DNA of 34,197 nt from Erysipelotrichaceae bacterium NK3D112 (GCA_000701725.1 JNJQ01000023.1:1-34197), one strand, 5' to 3'. Shown: positions 1 to 9,085, counted from the first letter of the stretch. Notes: generated by a model not told the origin, from the letters alone. A program made the numbers and translations.

Positions 1-232
1 TACAATGCCTACGACCGATTCACTGAGTGAGCGTGCCTTAAGAGGTGTCAAATCAAAGATGAAGATATCCGGCCAGTTCCACACTGTACAGACAGCCGAT
101 TATTACGCAATCATCAAAAGCTATGTTGAAACATGTCACCGCAATGGAATCAACGAGTTTGATGCATTGCAAAGACTGGCATCCGGTAAACCATATACAG
201 TTCAGGAGATATTCCAGTTGAATTTGTGCTAA
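1..232 (+). CDS. IS66-family transposase, C-terminal fragment (cut by left window edge)
   Basis: The frame is open to the left edge, so the ATG at 5 is probably internal and the gene is 5'-truncated by the window. The visible 75 residues match the end of the IS66 TnpC transposase: a conserved 'SERALRGVKSKMKISGQF' stretch (the ERDxRxxKxxxKxSGxFR block after the catalytic region), then a 'SYVETCHRNG' helix and an 'ALQRLASGKPY' tail. TnpC is a DDE transposase. The catalytic residues lie outside the window, so activity cannot be judged. No terminal inverted repeat could be recognised between the stop codon and uvrB. Family assignment is from pattern memory; fairly sure. Confidence 0.72.
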   Translation, partial: TMPTTDSLSERALRGVKSKMKISGQFHTVQTADYYAIIKSYVETCHRNGINEFDALQRLASGKPYTVQEIFQLNLC

Positions 233-256
233 GCTTTTTTTGTCGTGGAACGAAAA

Positions 257-280
257 TGATCAGGGATATTACCCTGATCA
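257..280. repeat. Perfect 9-bp inverted repeat downstream of the transposase
   Basis: TGATCAGGG, a 6-nt loop ATATTA, then CCCTGATCA. There is no proper T-run on the + side and only a broken one on the - side, so it is either a weak terminator between the IS remnant and uvrB or part of the IS end. The rest of 233-385 holds nothing else I can recognise. Confidence 0.5.
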
Positions 281-385
281 CTGATTTATATCATTGACTG
301 TGAATAGTAACCGTATTCCCATACATGACTATACATTTCCGGAAGGGATATCACCGTAAACTGCCAGTATAAATTAACCGGCAAA

Positions 386-411
386 GAAAAAGCCGTGCAT
401 GCGCACAGCTT
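386..411 (-). terminator. Rho-independent terminator of uvrB
   Basis: On the - strand AGCTGTGC, loop GCAT, GCACGGCT, then TTTTTC: an 8-bp stem with one mismatch followed by a T-run. It overlaps the uvrB stop codon (410-412) and closes the leftward operon. Confidence 0.8.
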
Positions 412-2389
412 AATTTTCGGATTTGAGTTCGAAGATCATATCGCGCAGCTCCGCGGCTCTTTCGAAATCCAGCGCTGCCGCCGCCTCTCTCATTTCCTTT
501 TCGAGGTCGGTCACAAGTTTTGCGTGATCCTTCGCGCTCATCTTCTTCTTGCGGCTCATGTACTTGGCCGCCATCTCTTTGGTTTCCTTGCCGCGGATCG
601 CCTCCTCGACATTCTTGCGGATGGTGGTCGGGACGATGCCGTGCTCCCTGTTGTAAGCTTCCTGGATGGATCTTCTGCGGTTGGTTTCGGTGATCGCGAA
701 CTTCATCGAATCGGTGATGTTGTCCGCATACATATACACTTCGCCGTTGGCGTTTCTTGCGGCTCTTCCGATCGTCTGGATCAGGGAGCGCTGCGAACGC
801 AGGAAGCCTTCCTTGTCAGCGTCAAGAATGCATACCAGAGAGACTTCGGGGATATCCAGACCTTCTCTGAGCAGGTTGATGCCGACGATGGCATCCACTT
901 TGCCAAGACGCAGATCGCGGATGACTTCGGTTCTTTCCAGGGTTTTTGTCTCATGATGCAGGTAGGCGATTTTGTATCCCCTGTCCTTGAGATAATCGGT
1001 CAGGTCCTCCGCCATGCGCACGGTCAGCGTGGTGATGAGCAGACGCTCATTCTTTTTGATGCGCTCATCCAGCGCCTCACATATGTCATCGACCTGTCCG
1101 CGGGTGGGCTTGACGGTGATCTTGGGATCGAGCAGACCGGTCGGACGGATGATCTGTTCGACCACCTCATGGCCGGTATGATCCAGTTCATAATCACCCG
1201 GAGTAGCCGAGCAGTAGATGACCTGGTTGATCATGCCTTCGAATTCATCGAATTTCATCGGTCTGTTGTCAAGGGCCGAAGGCAGACGGAAGCCATACTC
1301 CACAAGGGTTTCCTTGCGCTGTCTGTCGCCGTTGTACATGCCTCTGATCTGGGGCAGCGAAACATGGGATTCATCGACAATGAGCAGATAATCATCCGGG
1401 AAATAGTCAAACAGATTCCACGGTCTCTGGCCGGGCTTTCTGCCGTCAATATGCATCGAATAGTTTTCAATGCCCGAGCAGTAGCCGTTTTCACGCAGGG
1501 ATTCGAGATCAAACCGGCATCTTTGTTCCAGGCGTTCCGCTTCCAGAAGCTTTCCGTTGTCCTTGAAGTATTTCAGTCTGTCCTCAAGTTCCGCCTCAAT
1601 CTCATCGCACGCCCGCATCATGGCGCTCTTGGAGCGCGCATAGCCGCTGGCCGGGAAGATGTTGTAGAACTGATAGGCATTGATGGTGTGTCCGGTGACG
1701 GGATCGACCTCACTGATGCGGTCAATCTCATCGCCCCACATCTCAATGCGGATATTGAATTTGTCGGTATATGAGGGAGTCAGGTCAATGACATCTCCTC
1801 TGACCCGGATCGTGCCTCTTGCCTGGTCGAGGTCATTGCGGGTGTACTGCAGTTCGATGAACCTGCGCAGCAGATCATTGCGGTTATAGCTTTCACCGAC
1901 CCGGATGGTCATGAACATGTTGCGGTATTCGACCGGATCGCTGGCCGCGTAAATGCAGGCAACCGATGCCACCACGATCGTGTCTCTGCGTTCGGAAAGC
2001 GAGTTGAGCGTGCTTTCCCTGAACATGTCGAGCTCCTCATTGATATCGGCAGTCTTCTCGATGTACATGTCGGTTTTGGGCATGTAGGCTTCCGGCTGAT
2101 AGTAATCGAAATTGGAGACAAAGAATTCCACCCGGTTATGGGGGAAGAGCTCCTTGAATTCCGAATACAGCTGTCCGGCAAGTGTCTTGTTATGGGAGAA
2201 GACAAGGGTGGGCCGGTTGACTCTGGCAATCACATTTGCCATCGTGAAGGTTTTGCCGGTACCGGTCGCGCCTTCAAGCACCTGTTCCCGCTTGCCGTTG
2301 TTCAGTCCCTTTACCAGCTCATCGATGGCGTGGGGCTGATCGCCGGTAGGTTTGAATTCCGATACCAGTTCGAATTTTTCATCAGCCAT
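410..2389 (-). CDS. uvrB: Excinuclease ABC subunit B
   Basis: UvrB is the DNA-damage verification helicase of nucleotide excision repair; it is loaded by UvrA and recruits UvrC. Visible features: Walker A GATGTGKT near residues 40-47, the beta-hairpin region '[19 protein letters not shown]', the DESH box (DEAD-like Walker B) in '[13 protein letters not shown]', helicase motif VI 'QTIGRAARN', and a C-terminal UVR coiled-coil. The 659-aa length is normal. The start at 2389 is chosen over the longer frame to 2431 because AAGGGAG lies just upstream and the N-terminus then fits the family. It overlaps the ctpA stop by 8 nt, implying translational coupling. uvrA, often the next gene, is absent; an IS66 remnant is found there instead. 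Confidence 0.97.
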   Translation of the reverse strand: MADEKFELVSEFKPTGDQPHAIDELVKGLNNGKREQVLEGATGTGKTFTMANVIARVNRPTLVFSHNKTLAGQLYSEFKELFPHNRVEFFVSNFDYYQPEAYMPKTDMYIEKTADINEELDMFRESTLNSLSERRDTIVVASVACIYAASDPVEYRNMFMTIRVGESYNRNDLLRRFIELQYTRNDLDQARGTIRVRGDVIDLTPSYTDKFNIRIEMWGDEIDRISEVDPVTGHTINAYQFYNIFPASGYARSKSAMMRACDEIEAELEDRLKYFKDNGKLLEAERLEQRCRFDLESLRENGYCSGIENYSMHIDGRKPGQRPWNLFDYFPDDYLLIVDESHVSLPQIRGMYNGDRQRKETLVEYGFRLPSALDNRPMKFDEFEGMINQVIYCSATPGDYELDHTGHEVVEQIIRPTGLLDPKITVKPTRGQVDDICEALDERIKKNERLLITTLTVRMAEDLTDYLKDRGYKIAYLHHETKTLERTEVIRDLRLGKVDAIVGINLLREGLDIPEVSLVCILDADKEGFLRSQRSLIQTIGRAARNANGEVYMYADNITDSMKFAITETNRRRSIQEAYNREHGIVPTTIRKNVEEAIRGKETKEMAAKYMSRKKKMSAKDHAKLVTDLEKEMREAAAALDFERAAELRDMIFELKSEN

Positions 2390-3929
2390 TGAGTATCTCC
2401 CTTGCCCGTGTGAGCTGCGTGTCATGGTCATGGGTGGTAGACCAGTTCATGATCAAAGCTGAAACGACCGCCTCATGAAGATCAGAGGTCAGCTTTCCGT
2501 TATAATCCAGACCTTTGTCCGCAGCGAACTTCTTCAGCGCATCTTCCGTGGAAACGGAGAAGTAGCCGTCCTTGCGGTCAGGCGCATAGCCAAGATACTC
2601 CAGGGCAATCTGCACATCCTTGACTGCTTCGGACACCTGGTCTGTCTGATAAGTCTCATCATCCTCCATGCCGTAATACATGCGGCTGACGCCTTCGGGC
2701 ACCGCGACTTCCTCGTCCGGTGTGATACCGGTGCCGTTGACCCAGACGCCGTTGGGTGATACCCACTTGGAGGTTGTGTATTTGATGGCGGAGCCGTCAT
2801 TGAACATGCGGGTGATCTGCACGGTTCCCTTGCCATAGGATGTGGTTCCCACGATTGTGACATCCTTGCGCTGTTCCTTCATTGCCAGGGTGAAGACTTC
2901 GGCAGCGCTTGCGCTGTTCTCATTGATCAGAATGACGATGCCGAAATAGTCCTGTAAAAAGCCGCTGGCCGCGTAAACCGACTCCTCGGTGCCGTCGGGA
3001 TAAACCTGTTTCATGCACAGGGTTCCGCCCGGCAGGAAGCGGCTGGCAACCTGGGCAAGGGCGTCGAGATAGCCGCCCCCGTTGTCACGCAGGTCAATGA
3101 CCAGCTTATGGATATCCGCGTCTCTGAATTCGGACAGATAGCGGTCGATTTCCTGTGCTGTGCCGGTGCCGAACTGATAGAGCTGCAGATAGCCGGTGTT
3201 CTCATCGAGAATGAAGCCGTGGGCGGTCGCGGAGATCTCATCCCTGGTAATGGTGATGTCGACCGGTTCGCCCTGGCGGCGGAAGCTGATTGTCACATCC
3301 GTGCCCTTTTCACCCTGCACACGCTCCTTGATATCGGCAGATGTCATGCCTTCCGTGCTGACCCCGTCAATCGCTTCAATCACGTCGCCGGGCTGCACCC
3401 CTGCCTCAAAGGCGGGAGCGCCGCGGAACACCTTGGTGACTATATTGATGCCGCTGTTGGAAATGAATTCCACACCGATGCCGACAAAGTTGCGGTCGAT
3501 GGACTGACGGAATTCGCTCACTTCCTCCGCAGTCATATATTCTGTATGGGGATCCTCCTCATTGGAGAAGATGCCAAGCAGCGCCTGGTCTCTCAGACGC
3601 GCATCGAGGTTCTCGATATCCTTTCCGAAGAACCAGTCATTTTCCATGACATCCAGTGCTGCTTCGATCTTGTTTGAGGCGTCCATGGTGCTGGCCTGTC
3701 TGGCGTTTCTGCGCAGCCATGAGGTGCCGGGCATCGGAAACACACTGCCAAGCAGCCATCCCGCTAACAGTCCGCAAACCAGCAGAGCCGCTGTGATGAT
3801 CCGCATGAGCCGCGGGTTACGGCCGCTTCTGGCATACCTGTTATTGTCTTTCTGCCTGTCGCTGCCAAAGCGCATCAGCTGAATGTCATCCTTTTCATTT
3901 TCCACATGATCCCTGTCAAGATTCACCAT
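2382..3929 (-). CDS. ctpA: S41-family C-terminal processing peptidase with PDZ and peptidoglycan-binding domains
   Basis: A membrane-anchored serine protease of the CtpA/CtpB type that trims exported proteins or peptidoglycan hydrolase partners. Order along 515 aa: cytoplasmic basic N-terminus, one transmembrane helix (about 43-64), S41 N-terminal helices, PDZ domain (about 148-220, '[17 protein letters not shown]'), and S41 core with the Ser in 'NENSASAAE' (about 339-341) and the Lys of 'SYGKG' (367), giving a Ser-Lys dyad. A C-terminal PG_binding_1-like module (about 435-500) follows. RBS AAGGAGGGG lies 3 nt from the ATG. It follows the M23 gene, with a terminator hairpin between, and overlaps uvrB. 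Its position suggests it processes or controls the FtsEX-linked hydrolase (inference). Confidence 0.93.
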   Translation of the reverse strand: MVNLDRDHVENEKDDIQLMRFGSDRQKDNNRYARSGRNPRLMRIITAALLVCGLLAGWLLGSVFPMPGTSWLRRNARQASTMDASNKIEAALDVMENDWFFGKDIENLDARLRDQALLGIFSNEEDPHTEYMTAEEVSEFRQSIDRNFVGIGVEFISNSGINIVTKVFRGAPAFEAGVQPGDVIEAIDGVSTEGMTSADIKERVQGEKGTDVTISFRRQGEPVDITITRDEISATAHGFILDENTGYLQLYQFGTGTAQEIDRYLSEFRDADIHKLVIDLRDNGGGYLDALAQVASRFLPGGTLCMKQVYPDGTEESVYAASGFLQDYFGIVILINENSASAAEVFTLAMKEQRKDVTIVGTTSYGKGTVQITRMFNDGSAIKYTTSKWVSPNGVWVNGTGITPDEEVAVPEGVSRMYYGMEDDETYQTDQVSEAVKDVQIALEYLGYAPDRKDGYFSVSTEDALKKFAADKGLDYNGKLTSDLHEAVVSALIMNWSTTHDHDTQLTRAREILNG

Positions 3930-3944
3930 GGTCCCCTCCTTTTA

Positions 3945-3979
3945 GGAAAAAGAGCTCCGGAAGATCCGGAGTCTTTTTA
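3945..3979 (-). terminator. Hairpin terminator between the M23 gene and ctpA
   Basis: CTCCGG, ATCTT loop, CCGGAG, then CTCTTTTT on the - strand; the flanking A/T runs make it partly bidirectional. It lies inside a same-strand operon, so it probably attenuates rather than fully separates ctpA-uvrB from ftsEX. Confidence 0.7.
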
Positions 3980-3985
3980 TACATC

Positions 3986-5503
3986 TTAATATCCGAAAAC
4001 TGTTTCCGGTCTGATACGGCACGGTGCGCCGTAGCCGGCATCGCATTTTCTGTTGTTGCCCTGCCATCCGGCTCCGAATGCCAGATCGCCGTTCCATGTC
4101 TGGGCGTAACGTGAGAAGTTCGATCCGTCGCCGAGATAGATGATCTCAATATGGCAGTGCGGACCGGAACTGTTGCCGGAAGAGCCGACGTTGCCGATCT
4201 GGGTGCCGGCCGTGATGATGGTGCCGGAAGCGATCGGTGAGCCGAGCATCATATGATATGCCGCTATGCCATAGAGCGAGCCGTTGACCACAACCAGATA
4301 ATGCACCTGGTTGCCCCCGCCATAAGCGCCGCCGAACTGATAGCCGCACATGTTGCCAAGGCCTCCATAGGTGGAACAGCCGTTGGCGGAGCTTAAGACA
4401 ACGCCGCTGCCGACCGCGTAGATCGGAGAGCCGACCGCTGCCGCAAAGTCGTAGCCGAGATGCTCATAGCCGCTGGAATATGCCCATGTGCCGGCAGAAC
4501 GGTAGGAGCCGGGCACCGGGAAGTACCAGCTGGATGAGGAGACAGCGGGAATGTCCTCAAGGTCTCCCGCTGAAGCCAGCGCGATCATGCGGGCCGTGAT
4601 CGAACTGATATCAGCCGCGATCTGGGCACTCGCCGCACGCATTTCCGCTTCCTTCTCAACCGCCGCATCCTGGACGATCTGCACCTGTGCCTGCAGGACG
4701 ATCACATCCTCCTGACGGGCAACCAGGTCATTCTGCTGGATCTGCATCTCATTCTTGGCGATTTCCATCTCCGCCTTGATCGCTTCCATCTGTTTTCTGA
4801 CTTCGATCATTTCGGCTCTGACCGCCTGCAGCTGCTCTTTCTGAACATTGAGCTGATTGATCAGGTCCACGAGCTTTTCCATCGTGGTGCGGTCATATTT
4901 GGCAATCGCGCTGATGCCTGTGATAACTCTCAGGAAGTCCTCAAAGGTGCTTGCCCCGAGCATGATATCCATATATTTGTTGAAACGCATGGAAGACTGG
5001 GCATTGGACATGCGGCTCTTCACTTTGTCCTTGATGGAATCAACTTCCTTCTGGGTGCTGTCAATCTCCGCCTGCTTGGCATCAATTTCCTTCTGTTTGT
5101 TGTCGATCTCGATCTGCTTGTTGTCAATCTCAACCTGCTTGGCATCAATCTCCGCCTGCTTGGCATCGATTTCAGCCTGCTTGCTGTTGATCTGCACCTG
5201 CAGATCATCAATCTGTGTCTGATAGCCCGAAATCTGGGCCGCGTATGTTTCCAGATCCGCCTTGATGGCAGCTCTCTGGCTTTCAATCTCATCGAGTCTT
5301 GATTCCAGTGATGAGCGCTGGGAATTGACATATTCCGCATATGCGTTGCATGCCGCTCTGTCTCCGGAAGCCACCTGGCCGGTGCACTTCTCCTCCCAGT
5401 AATCCGTATCGCTGTAATCAGGCTCTGCCTGAACCGGGAACACTGCCGCGATATTGGCAACGGTGATGCATGCGGCTGCCGTCACAGCCATTAACCGCTT
5501 CAT
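3986..5503 (-). CDS. Secreted M23-family murein hydrolase-like protein with a long coiled coil (PcsB/EnvC-like partner of FtsEX)
   Basis: 505 aa. A signal peptide (cut near AxA 'VQAEP') is followed by a long coiled coil (about 60-310) and a C-terminal LytM/M23 domain with its metal ligands: His348 and Asp352 in 'HLGYDF' and His449/His451 in 'GPHCHIE'. It should therefore be an active Zn endopeptidase on peptidoglycan cross-links, unlike EnvC, which has lost its ligands. Several Cys are found on the exported part, including a pair near residues 40-53. The start is ATG 5503 (GAGGTGG upstream), which forms an ATGA overlap with the ftsX stop; a GTG at 5512 is the alternative. The ftsE-ftsX-hydrolase order matches FtsEX systems where FtsX gates the hydrolase through its coiled coil (known for PcsB and EnvC; inferred here). 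Confidence 0.9.
   Translation of the reverse strand: MKRLMAVTAAACITVANIAAVFPVQAEPDYSDTDYWEEKCTGQVASGDRAACNAYAEYVNSQRSSLESRLDEIESQRAAIKADLETYAAQISGYQTQIDDLQVQINSKQAEIDAKQAEIDAKQVEIDNKQIEIDNKQKEIDAKQAEIDSTQKEVDSIKDKVKSRMSNAQSSMRFNKYMDIMLGASTFEDFLRVITGISAIAKYDRTTMEKLVDLINQLNVQKEQLQAVRAEMIEVRKQMEAIKAEMEIAKNEMQIQQNDLVARQEDVIVLQAQVQIVQDAAVEKEAEMRAASAQIAADISSITARMIALASAGDLEDIPAVSSSSWYFPVPGSYRSAGTWAYSSGYEHLGYDFAAAVGSPIYAVGSGVVLSSANGCSTYGGLGNMCGYQFGGAYGGGNQVHYLVVVNGSLYGIAAYHMMLGSPIASGTIITAGTQIGNVGSSGNSSGPHCHIEIIYLGDGSNFSRYAQTWNGDLAFGAGWQGNNRKCDAGYGAPCRIRPETVFGY
5036..5191 (-). repeat. 21-bp near-tandem repeats encoding heptads in the coiled coil
   Basis: About seven consecutive 21-nt units encode variants of the heptad IDAKQAE (SKQAE, IDAKQAE, IDAKQVE, IDNKQIE, IDNKQKE, IDAKQAE, IDSTQKE). 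Unit identity at DNA level is high, so unit number could change by slippage or recombination without breaking the frame or the coiled coil. Confidence 0.9.
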
Positions 5504-6396
5504 CTCTTCCACCTCAGATACTTGGTCACGCTCAGCCAGCTGCCGATGAAGCCGACGACAATGCCGATCACGGCGAGGATGCCTGCCACATACAGGGAGA
5601 ACGGGATCGGTTTTTCCAGATTGAACAGTGCCGAGAAGACAATGCCCTGGGTGCGGTTATAGAGCGCCATGTAGCCCCAGACGGTCAAAGCGATGGGAAT
5701 CACGGATCCTAAGAAGCCGATGATCATACCTTCCCAGACAAACGGGGCACGGATGAAGCCGTTGGCCGCGCCGACATTGCGCATGATGGTGATTTCATCC
5801 TGACGTGCGCTGATGGTCAGTTTGATCGTGTTCTGGATCAGGAAGATGGCAAGCAGTGAGAGCGCCGCCACGAAAATCGCGCCGACTCTGCGGATGGTCT
5901 CCATTGCGGAAACCACATCGACGGTGGTCTGTCCGCCATAGTCAACCTTGGAGACACCGTCAATCTCACGGATCTGTGAGGAAATCACCTCAATCATGTC
6001 GCCGTCCTGCACTTCCACATAGAATGCGTCATTCATGGGGTTTTCATCGCCGAACGGTGCCATGACCTCACGCATGGATTCATCGTCATACTGATCCAGA
6101 TAATACTGGAATTCCTCCTCTTTGGAGGAGAAATCGACGTTTTTGACACCTTCGATCTTTTCAATCTGGCTGCGGATTTTCTCCTCGGCCGAACTGTTTT
6201 CATATTTGTCATCCACGATGACCGCGATCTTCATGGAGTACTCAATGCTCTTGGTGAAAATGCGCAGATGCCATGAGAATATCAGGAATATGGAGATGAT
6301 GGTCAGGGTGATCGTCACCGCGATTGCGCTGGAAAGCGCCATTCCCCAGTGTCTGCCGACACCGCGGAATCCTTCTTTGATGGGTCTACTGATCAT
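5500..6396 (-). CDS. ftsX: Cell-division ABC transporter-like permease FtsX
   Basis: FtsX pairs with FtsE at the divisome and uses ATP hydrolysis to activate an extracellular peptidoglycan hydrolase. 298 aa: short cytoplasmic N-terminus, TM1 (about 19-42), an extracellular domain of about 140 residues, then three more TM helices around a cytoplasmic loop with the FtsX-typical 'RQDEITIMRNVGA' coupling segment. The ATG at 6396 lies 11 nt after AAGGAGG and gives the usual FtsX N-terminus '[12 protein letters not shown]'. The ATG at 6405 is only 2 nt from the SD, so is less likely. It overlaps ftsE by 11 nt upstream and the M23 gene by 4 nt downstream (ATGA), so all three are translationally coupled. 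Confidence 0.95.
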   Translation of the reverse strand: MISRPIKEGFRGVGRHWGMALSSAIAVTITLTIISIFLIFSWHLRIFTKSIEYSMKIAVIVDDKYENSSAEEKIRSQIEKIEGVKNVDFSSKEEEFQYYLDQYDDESMREVMAPFGDENPMNDAFYVEVQDGDMIEVISSQIREIDGVSKVDYGGQTTVDVVSAMETIRRVGAIFVAALSLLAIFLIQNTIKLTISARQDEITIMRNVGAANGFIRAPFVWEGMIIGFLGSVIPIALTVWGYMALYNRTQGIVFSALFNLEKPIPFSLYVAGILAVIGIVVGFIGSWLSVTKYLRWKR

Positions 6397-7078
6397 GACG
6401 GACATAACCTCCTTCCGCGAGGTCTGCCACGATATGACCGTGCTCAAGAACAACCGTGCGCTTGCGGTGCTTGTTGACAAGGGTCAGGTCATGGGTGACC
6501 ATCAGGATTGTTGTGCCATAGCGCTTGTTGATTCTCTCAAGCAGCGCCATAATCTCGTCGGATTTGCCCGGGTCAAGGTTGCCGGTGGGCTCATCGGCGA
6601 TCAATACTTTGGGACGGTTGGCAATGGCGCGGGCGATTGCCACACGCTGCTGCTGGCCGCCTGAAAGCTCATGCGGAAAGGCATTTCCCTTTTCGCCCAG
6701 GCCCACAATGCCCATGACTTCCTTGGCTCTTGCCCGTACCTGCGGTTTTTTCATTTTAATGACTTCCAGCGCGTAGGTGATGTTTTCAAACACCGTCTTC
6801 GTCGGAAGCAGTCTGTAGTCCTGGAATACAACGCCGATGTTCCGTCTGTAGACAGGAATCTGCGAGGCTCTCAGGGAGCCGACATCAATGCCGACAACCT
6901 TGACGACGCCTTTGGTCGGGACCTCTTCCCCGTCCAGAAGCTTGATCAGAGTTGACTTGCCGGAGCCGGTCGGGCCGATGATATAGATGAATTCCCCCTG
7001 CTCGACCGAAATATTGATATCATACAGGGCGTTGGTTCCAGTCTTGTATTTCTTGTATACGTGAGTGCATTCAATCAT
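6386..7078 (-). CDS. ftsE: Cell-division ATP-binding protein FtsE
   Basis: 230-aa ABC ATPase that drives FtsX. It shows Walker A 'GPTGSGKST', the Q-loop 'VFQDYRLL', ABC signature 'LSGGQQQR', Walker B '[13 protein letters not shown]' and the switch His in 'VTHD'. Start ATG 7078 is chosen because AAGGAGGG lies 5-6 nt upstream and '[11 protein letters not shown]' is the standard FtsE start; the in-frame ATG at 7099 has no SD. First gene of the leftward ftsE-ftsX-M23 operon. Confidence 0.96.
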   Translation of the reverse strand: MIECTHVYKKYKTGTNALYDINISVEQGEFIYIIGPTGSGKSTLIKLLDGEEVPTKGVVKVVGIDVGSLRASQIPVYRRNIGVVFQDYRLLPTKTVFENITYALEVIKMKKPQVRARAKEVMGIVGLGEKGNAFPHELSGGQQQRVAIARAIANRPKVLIADEPTGNLDPGKSDEIMALLERINKRYGTTILMVTHDLTLVNKHRKRTVVLEHGHIVADLAEGGYVRHDQ

Positions 7079-7134
7079 GGACACCCTCCTTATATGCAAA
7101 TGATGCGCATCCTCTGTCTGAAGATACGCATGGT

Positions 7135-7143
7135 ATTATAACA
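7135..7143 (-). promoter_or_regulatory. Extended -10 promoter of the ftsEX operon
   Basis: On the - strand TGT-TATAAT, a perfect -10 with TG extension and no clear -35. The predicted start is near 7128, giving a leader of about 50 nt. The leader begins with an imperfect hairpin (arms 7123-7131 and 7103-7111, GCGTATC/GATGCGC with one G-U pair) before the SD. The promoter sits between the yitT stop and ftsE, so ftsE need not depend on yitT readthrough. Confidence 0.65.
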
Positions 7144-7161
7144 TAGTCGTCTGAAATCGCC

Positions 7162-8016
7162 TCAGATGTTCGGTGAAGAATAGGTGAATCCTTCCCCGAG
7201 CATGTCAGAGGTGTCGGTGATGATGACAAAGGCATGAGGATCGATCGAACGGATCAGATCGGTCAGCGCAATATACTGTCTTTCCGAAACCACGCAGAGA
7301 ATCATCTTGCGCTCGCTTCCGGTATAGCCGCCCTGGCAGTCAAAGATGGTTGTGCCGCGGTTGATATTTTCCTCAATTCCCTTTTTGATTTCCTGCCAGT
7401 GATCGGAAATGATCTGCACATTCTTGACCCGCACACCGCTGCCCGCTTCCAGAATACGGCGGATCGCAAAGCCGGAGGCCATGACCGAAATCAGTCCGAG
7501 CAGTGCCGCCGAAAGATCATAGGCAATGATGCCGGCCATCACGGTCAGGGCATCGGTGATCATGACAAGGGTTGAAACCTTGATGCCGGTCAGCTTGTGG
7601 ATGATCAGCGGCGGAATATCCATACCGCCGGTGCTGGCGCCGGTTCTCATGACCAGTCCGATTCCCGCTCCGCCAAGCAGGCCCGCATAGAAGGATGCCA
7701 GCAGCGGATCAATGGTCAGATCCACCGGATGGCGTGAGAGGATCGTGGTGAAGACCGGATAGGCCAGTGAGCTGATCAGTGTGTTTCCCGCAAATTCCTT
7801 TCCGAGCACGAAGCTGCCCGCGATGAACAGTCCGATGACTGTCGCGTTGGCAAAGAGCAGTTTGTCAAAGTGAAAAAACGGCTCCAGGGCAACGGCCAGT
7901 CCGGCCACACCGCCGGAAAGAATATTGTAGGGAAGAATAAACATCTCGACCGAGACGGCCAGAATGAATGTTCCCGCAAGGGTAAGAAGAAGATCTGTAA
8001 TTGTTTTGCGCATCAT
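7162..8016 (-). CDS. YitT-family membrane protein (DUF161/DUF2179)
   Basis: 284 aa. About five or six hydrophobic helices (roughly 1-190), including the family's 'PYNILSGGVAGLA' and 'GGMDIPPLI' segments, precede a soluble DUF2179 domain (about 200-280) with 'RGTTIFDCQGGYTGSERKMILCVV'-type sequence. The family's transport function is unproven, so none is assigned. Two ATGs in tandem (8016 and 8013) cannot be told apart by an SD because none is present; the -10 box at 8021-8026 puts the mRNA 5' end at about 8014, so a leaderless mRNA starting at the second ATG is plausible. Same strand as ftsE, but that gene has its own promoter. Confidence 0.88.
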   Translation of the reverse strand: MMRKTITDLLLTLAGTFILAVSVEMFILPYNILSGGVAGLAVALEPFFHFDKLLFANATVIGLFIAGSFVLGKEFAGNTLISSLAYPVFTTILSRHPVDLTIDPLLASFYAGLLGGAGIGLVMRTGASTGGMDIPPLIIHKLTGIKVSTLVMITDALTVMAGIIAYDLSAALLGLISVMASGFAIRRILEAGSGVRVKNVQIISDHWQEIKKGIEENINRGTTIFDCQGGYTGSERKMILCVVSERQYIALTDLIRSIDPHAFVIITDTSDMLGEGFTYSSPNI

Positions 8017-8020
8017 TAAG

Positions 8021-8029
8021 ATTATAGCA
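8021..8029 (-). promoter_or_regulatory. Extended -10 promoter directly before yitT (leaderless arrangement)
   Basis: TGC-TATAAT on the - strand, 4 nt from the first ATG and 7 nt from the second. There is no Shine-Dalgarno between. The -35 is poor, as usual for extended -10 promoters. Confidence 0.6.
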
Positions 8030-8112
8030 TATGGATGACATTATAAACTTTATGAAATCAGACCCGGAATCATTCTTAAGAAAAGATTGAATGAAGCCGG
8101 AGATCATATAAA

Positions 8113-8556
8113 ATGAAACTCATGAACAAAACCCGTTCCTCAAAACTGATCTGGCTTCTTCCGCTGTTATGGACGGCAGTGATTTTCCTTGCGTCCTTTC
8201 AGAGCGGCGAAGATTCAGGCGCTCTTTCCGGAAACATCACCCGTGCAGTGCTGGATTTTCTTTCTTCTCTCAGCATCCGGTTTTCCTTTGAAACCTTCCA
8301 TCTGCTGATGCGCAAAGCCGCCCATTTCAGCGAATATGCCGTGCTCGGTGTTCTGGTATCAATCGCTCACAGAAAAGCACCGCTTTGGAATCACGGTGCC
8401 TTTGATATCTGTCTCTGGATGATTGTGCCGCTGATTGATGAAAGCATTCAGCACTTTGTGCCCGGCCGCAATGGCGCCCTGTACGATTCGGGTATTGATC
8501 TCTGCGGATTTCTGTGTGCCGTATTGCTGTATCATCTGATCGCGAAACGGAAGTGA
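8113..8556 (+). CDS. VanZ-like family membrane protein
   Basis: 147 aa with about four transmembrane helices. Family landmarks: 'FLASFQSGEDSG' after TM1, 'RKAAHFSEYAVLG' (the conserved H..EY) and 'DESIQHFVPGRNGALYDSGID' (the DExxQxFxPGRxxxxxD motif). VanZ proteins are linked to glycopeptide and lipoglycopeptide tolerance in some species, but most genomic copies have no known role. GGAG at 8099-8102 lies 10 nt before the ATG; a second ATG (8122) is possible. Divergent from yitT. Its stop codon abuts that of ybaK with no gap. Confidence 0.85.
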   Translation: MKLMNKTRSSKLIWLLPLLWTAVIFLASFQSGEDSGALSGNITRAVLDFLSSLSIRFSFETFHLLMRKAAHFSEYAVLGVLVSIAHRKAPLWNHGAFDICLWMIVPLIDESIQHFVPGRNGALYDSGIDLCGFLCAVLLYHLIAKRK

Positions 8557-9042
8557 TCACTCCCTGGCGATGTCGGCGGTAATGCCCTGGATCAGTTCAA
8601 TCAGTTCGGCAGGATTGACTTCCACCTGAACCCCGACGCGTCCGCCGGAAACCATGATTGAATCATAGAGAATGACCGTCTCATCAAAGACGGTTTTAAA
8701 CTGCTTTTTCATGCCCACGGGACTGCAGCCGCCATGGATGTATCCGGTGGTTTTGAGAAGATCCTTCTGGGGAATCATCGCCACCGCTTTCACTCCTGCC
8801 GCCCTGGCTGCCGCCTTGAGATCCAGTTTCATGGCAACCGGAATCACAAAGACATAATGTTCGCCGTCATCCCCTTTTGTGACCAGGGTCTTGTATACCT
8901 GATCGGGATTCTCGCCGCATTTTTTCGCGACGGAAACCCCGTCAATGGCACCGTCATCCGTTTCATAGGTATGTTCCGTATAGGCAATGCCGGCTGTTTC
9001 CAGCATCCGCATCGCGTTTGTTTTCGCTTCTTTTTTTGCCAT
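8557..9042 (-). CDS. ybaK: Cys-tRNA(Pro)/Cys-tRNA(Cys) deacylase, YbaK/EbsC type
   Basis: 160 aa. A trans-editing enzyme that removes wrongly attached Cys from tRNA(Pro). Visible family features: 'NPDQVYKTLVTKG' with the catalytic Lys of the 'KTL' motif, 'LKAAARAAGVKAVAMI', 'TGYIHGGCSPVGMKKQF' (the GGxSPxG loop, here with Cys before Ser) and a C-terminal 'GVQVEVNPAELI'. The start at 9042 follows AAAGG by about 6 nt; the longer frame to 9072 runs into the terminator hairpin and is rejected. It lies downstream of trpZ beyond a hairpin, so may be read through from the T-box operon. Confidence 0.93.
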   Translation of the reverse strand: MAKKEAKTNAMRMLETAGIAYTEHTYETDDGAIDGVSVAKKCGENPDQVYKTLVTKGDDGEHYVFVIPVAMKLDLKAAARAAGVKAVAMIPQKDLLKTTGYIHGGCSPVGMKKQFKTVFDETVILYDSIMVSGGRVGVQVEVNPAELIELIQGITADIARE

Positions 9043-9055
9043 AATATGCCTTTCA

Positions 9056-9081
9056 TTCAAAATCCCGGACATGCCGGGATT
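9056..9081 (-). terminator. Terminator between trpZ and ybaK
   Basis: AATCCCGG, CATGT loop, CCGGGATT then TTG on the - strand: a perfect 8-bp stem with a short T-run, starting about 5 nt after the trpZ stop. It closes the T-box operon, probably incompletely. Confidence 0.75.
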
Positions 9082-9085
9082 CTTT

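Noticed and set aside
395-1774. 459-codon ORF on the + strand antisense to uvrB
   Set aside because: It mirrors uvrB codon structure, shows no recognisable domain and has no SD; the opposite strand is unmistakably uvrB.
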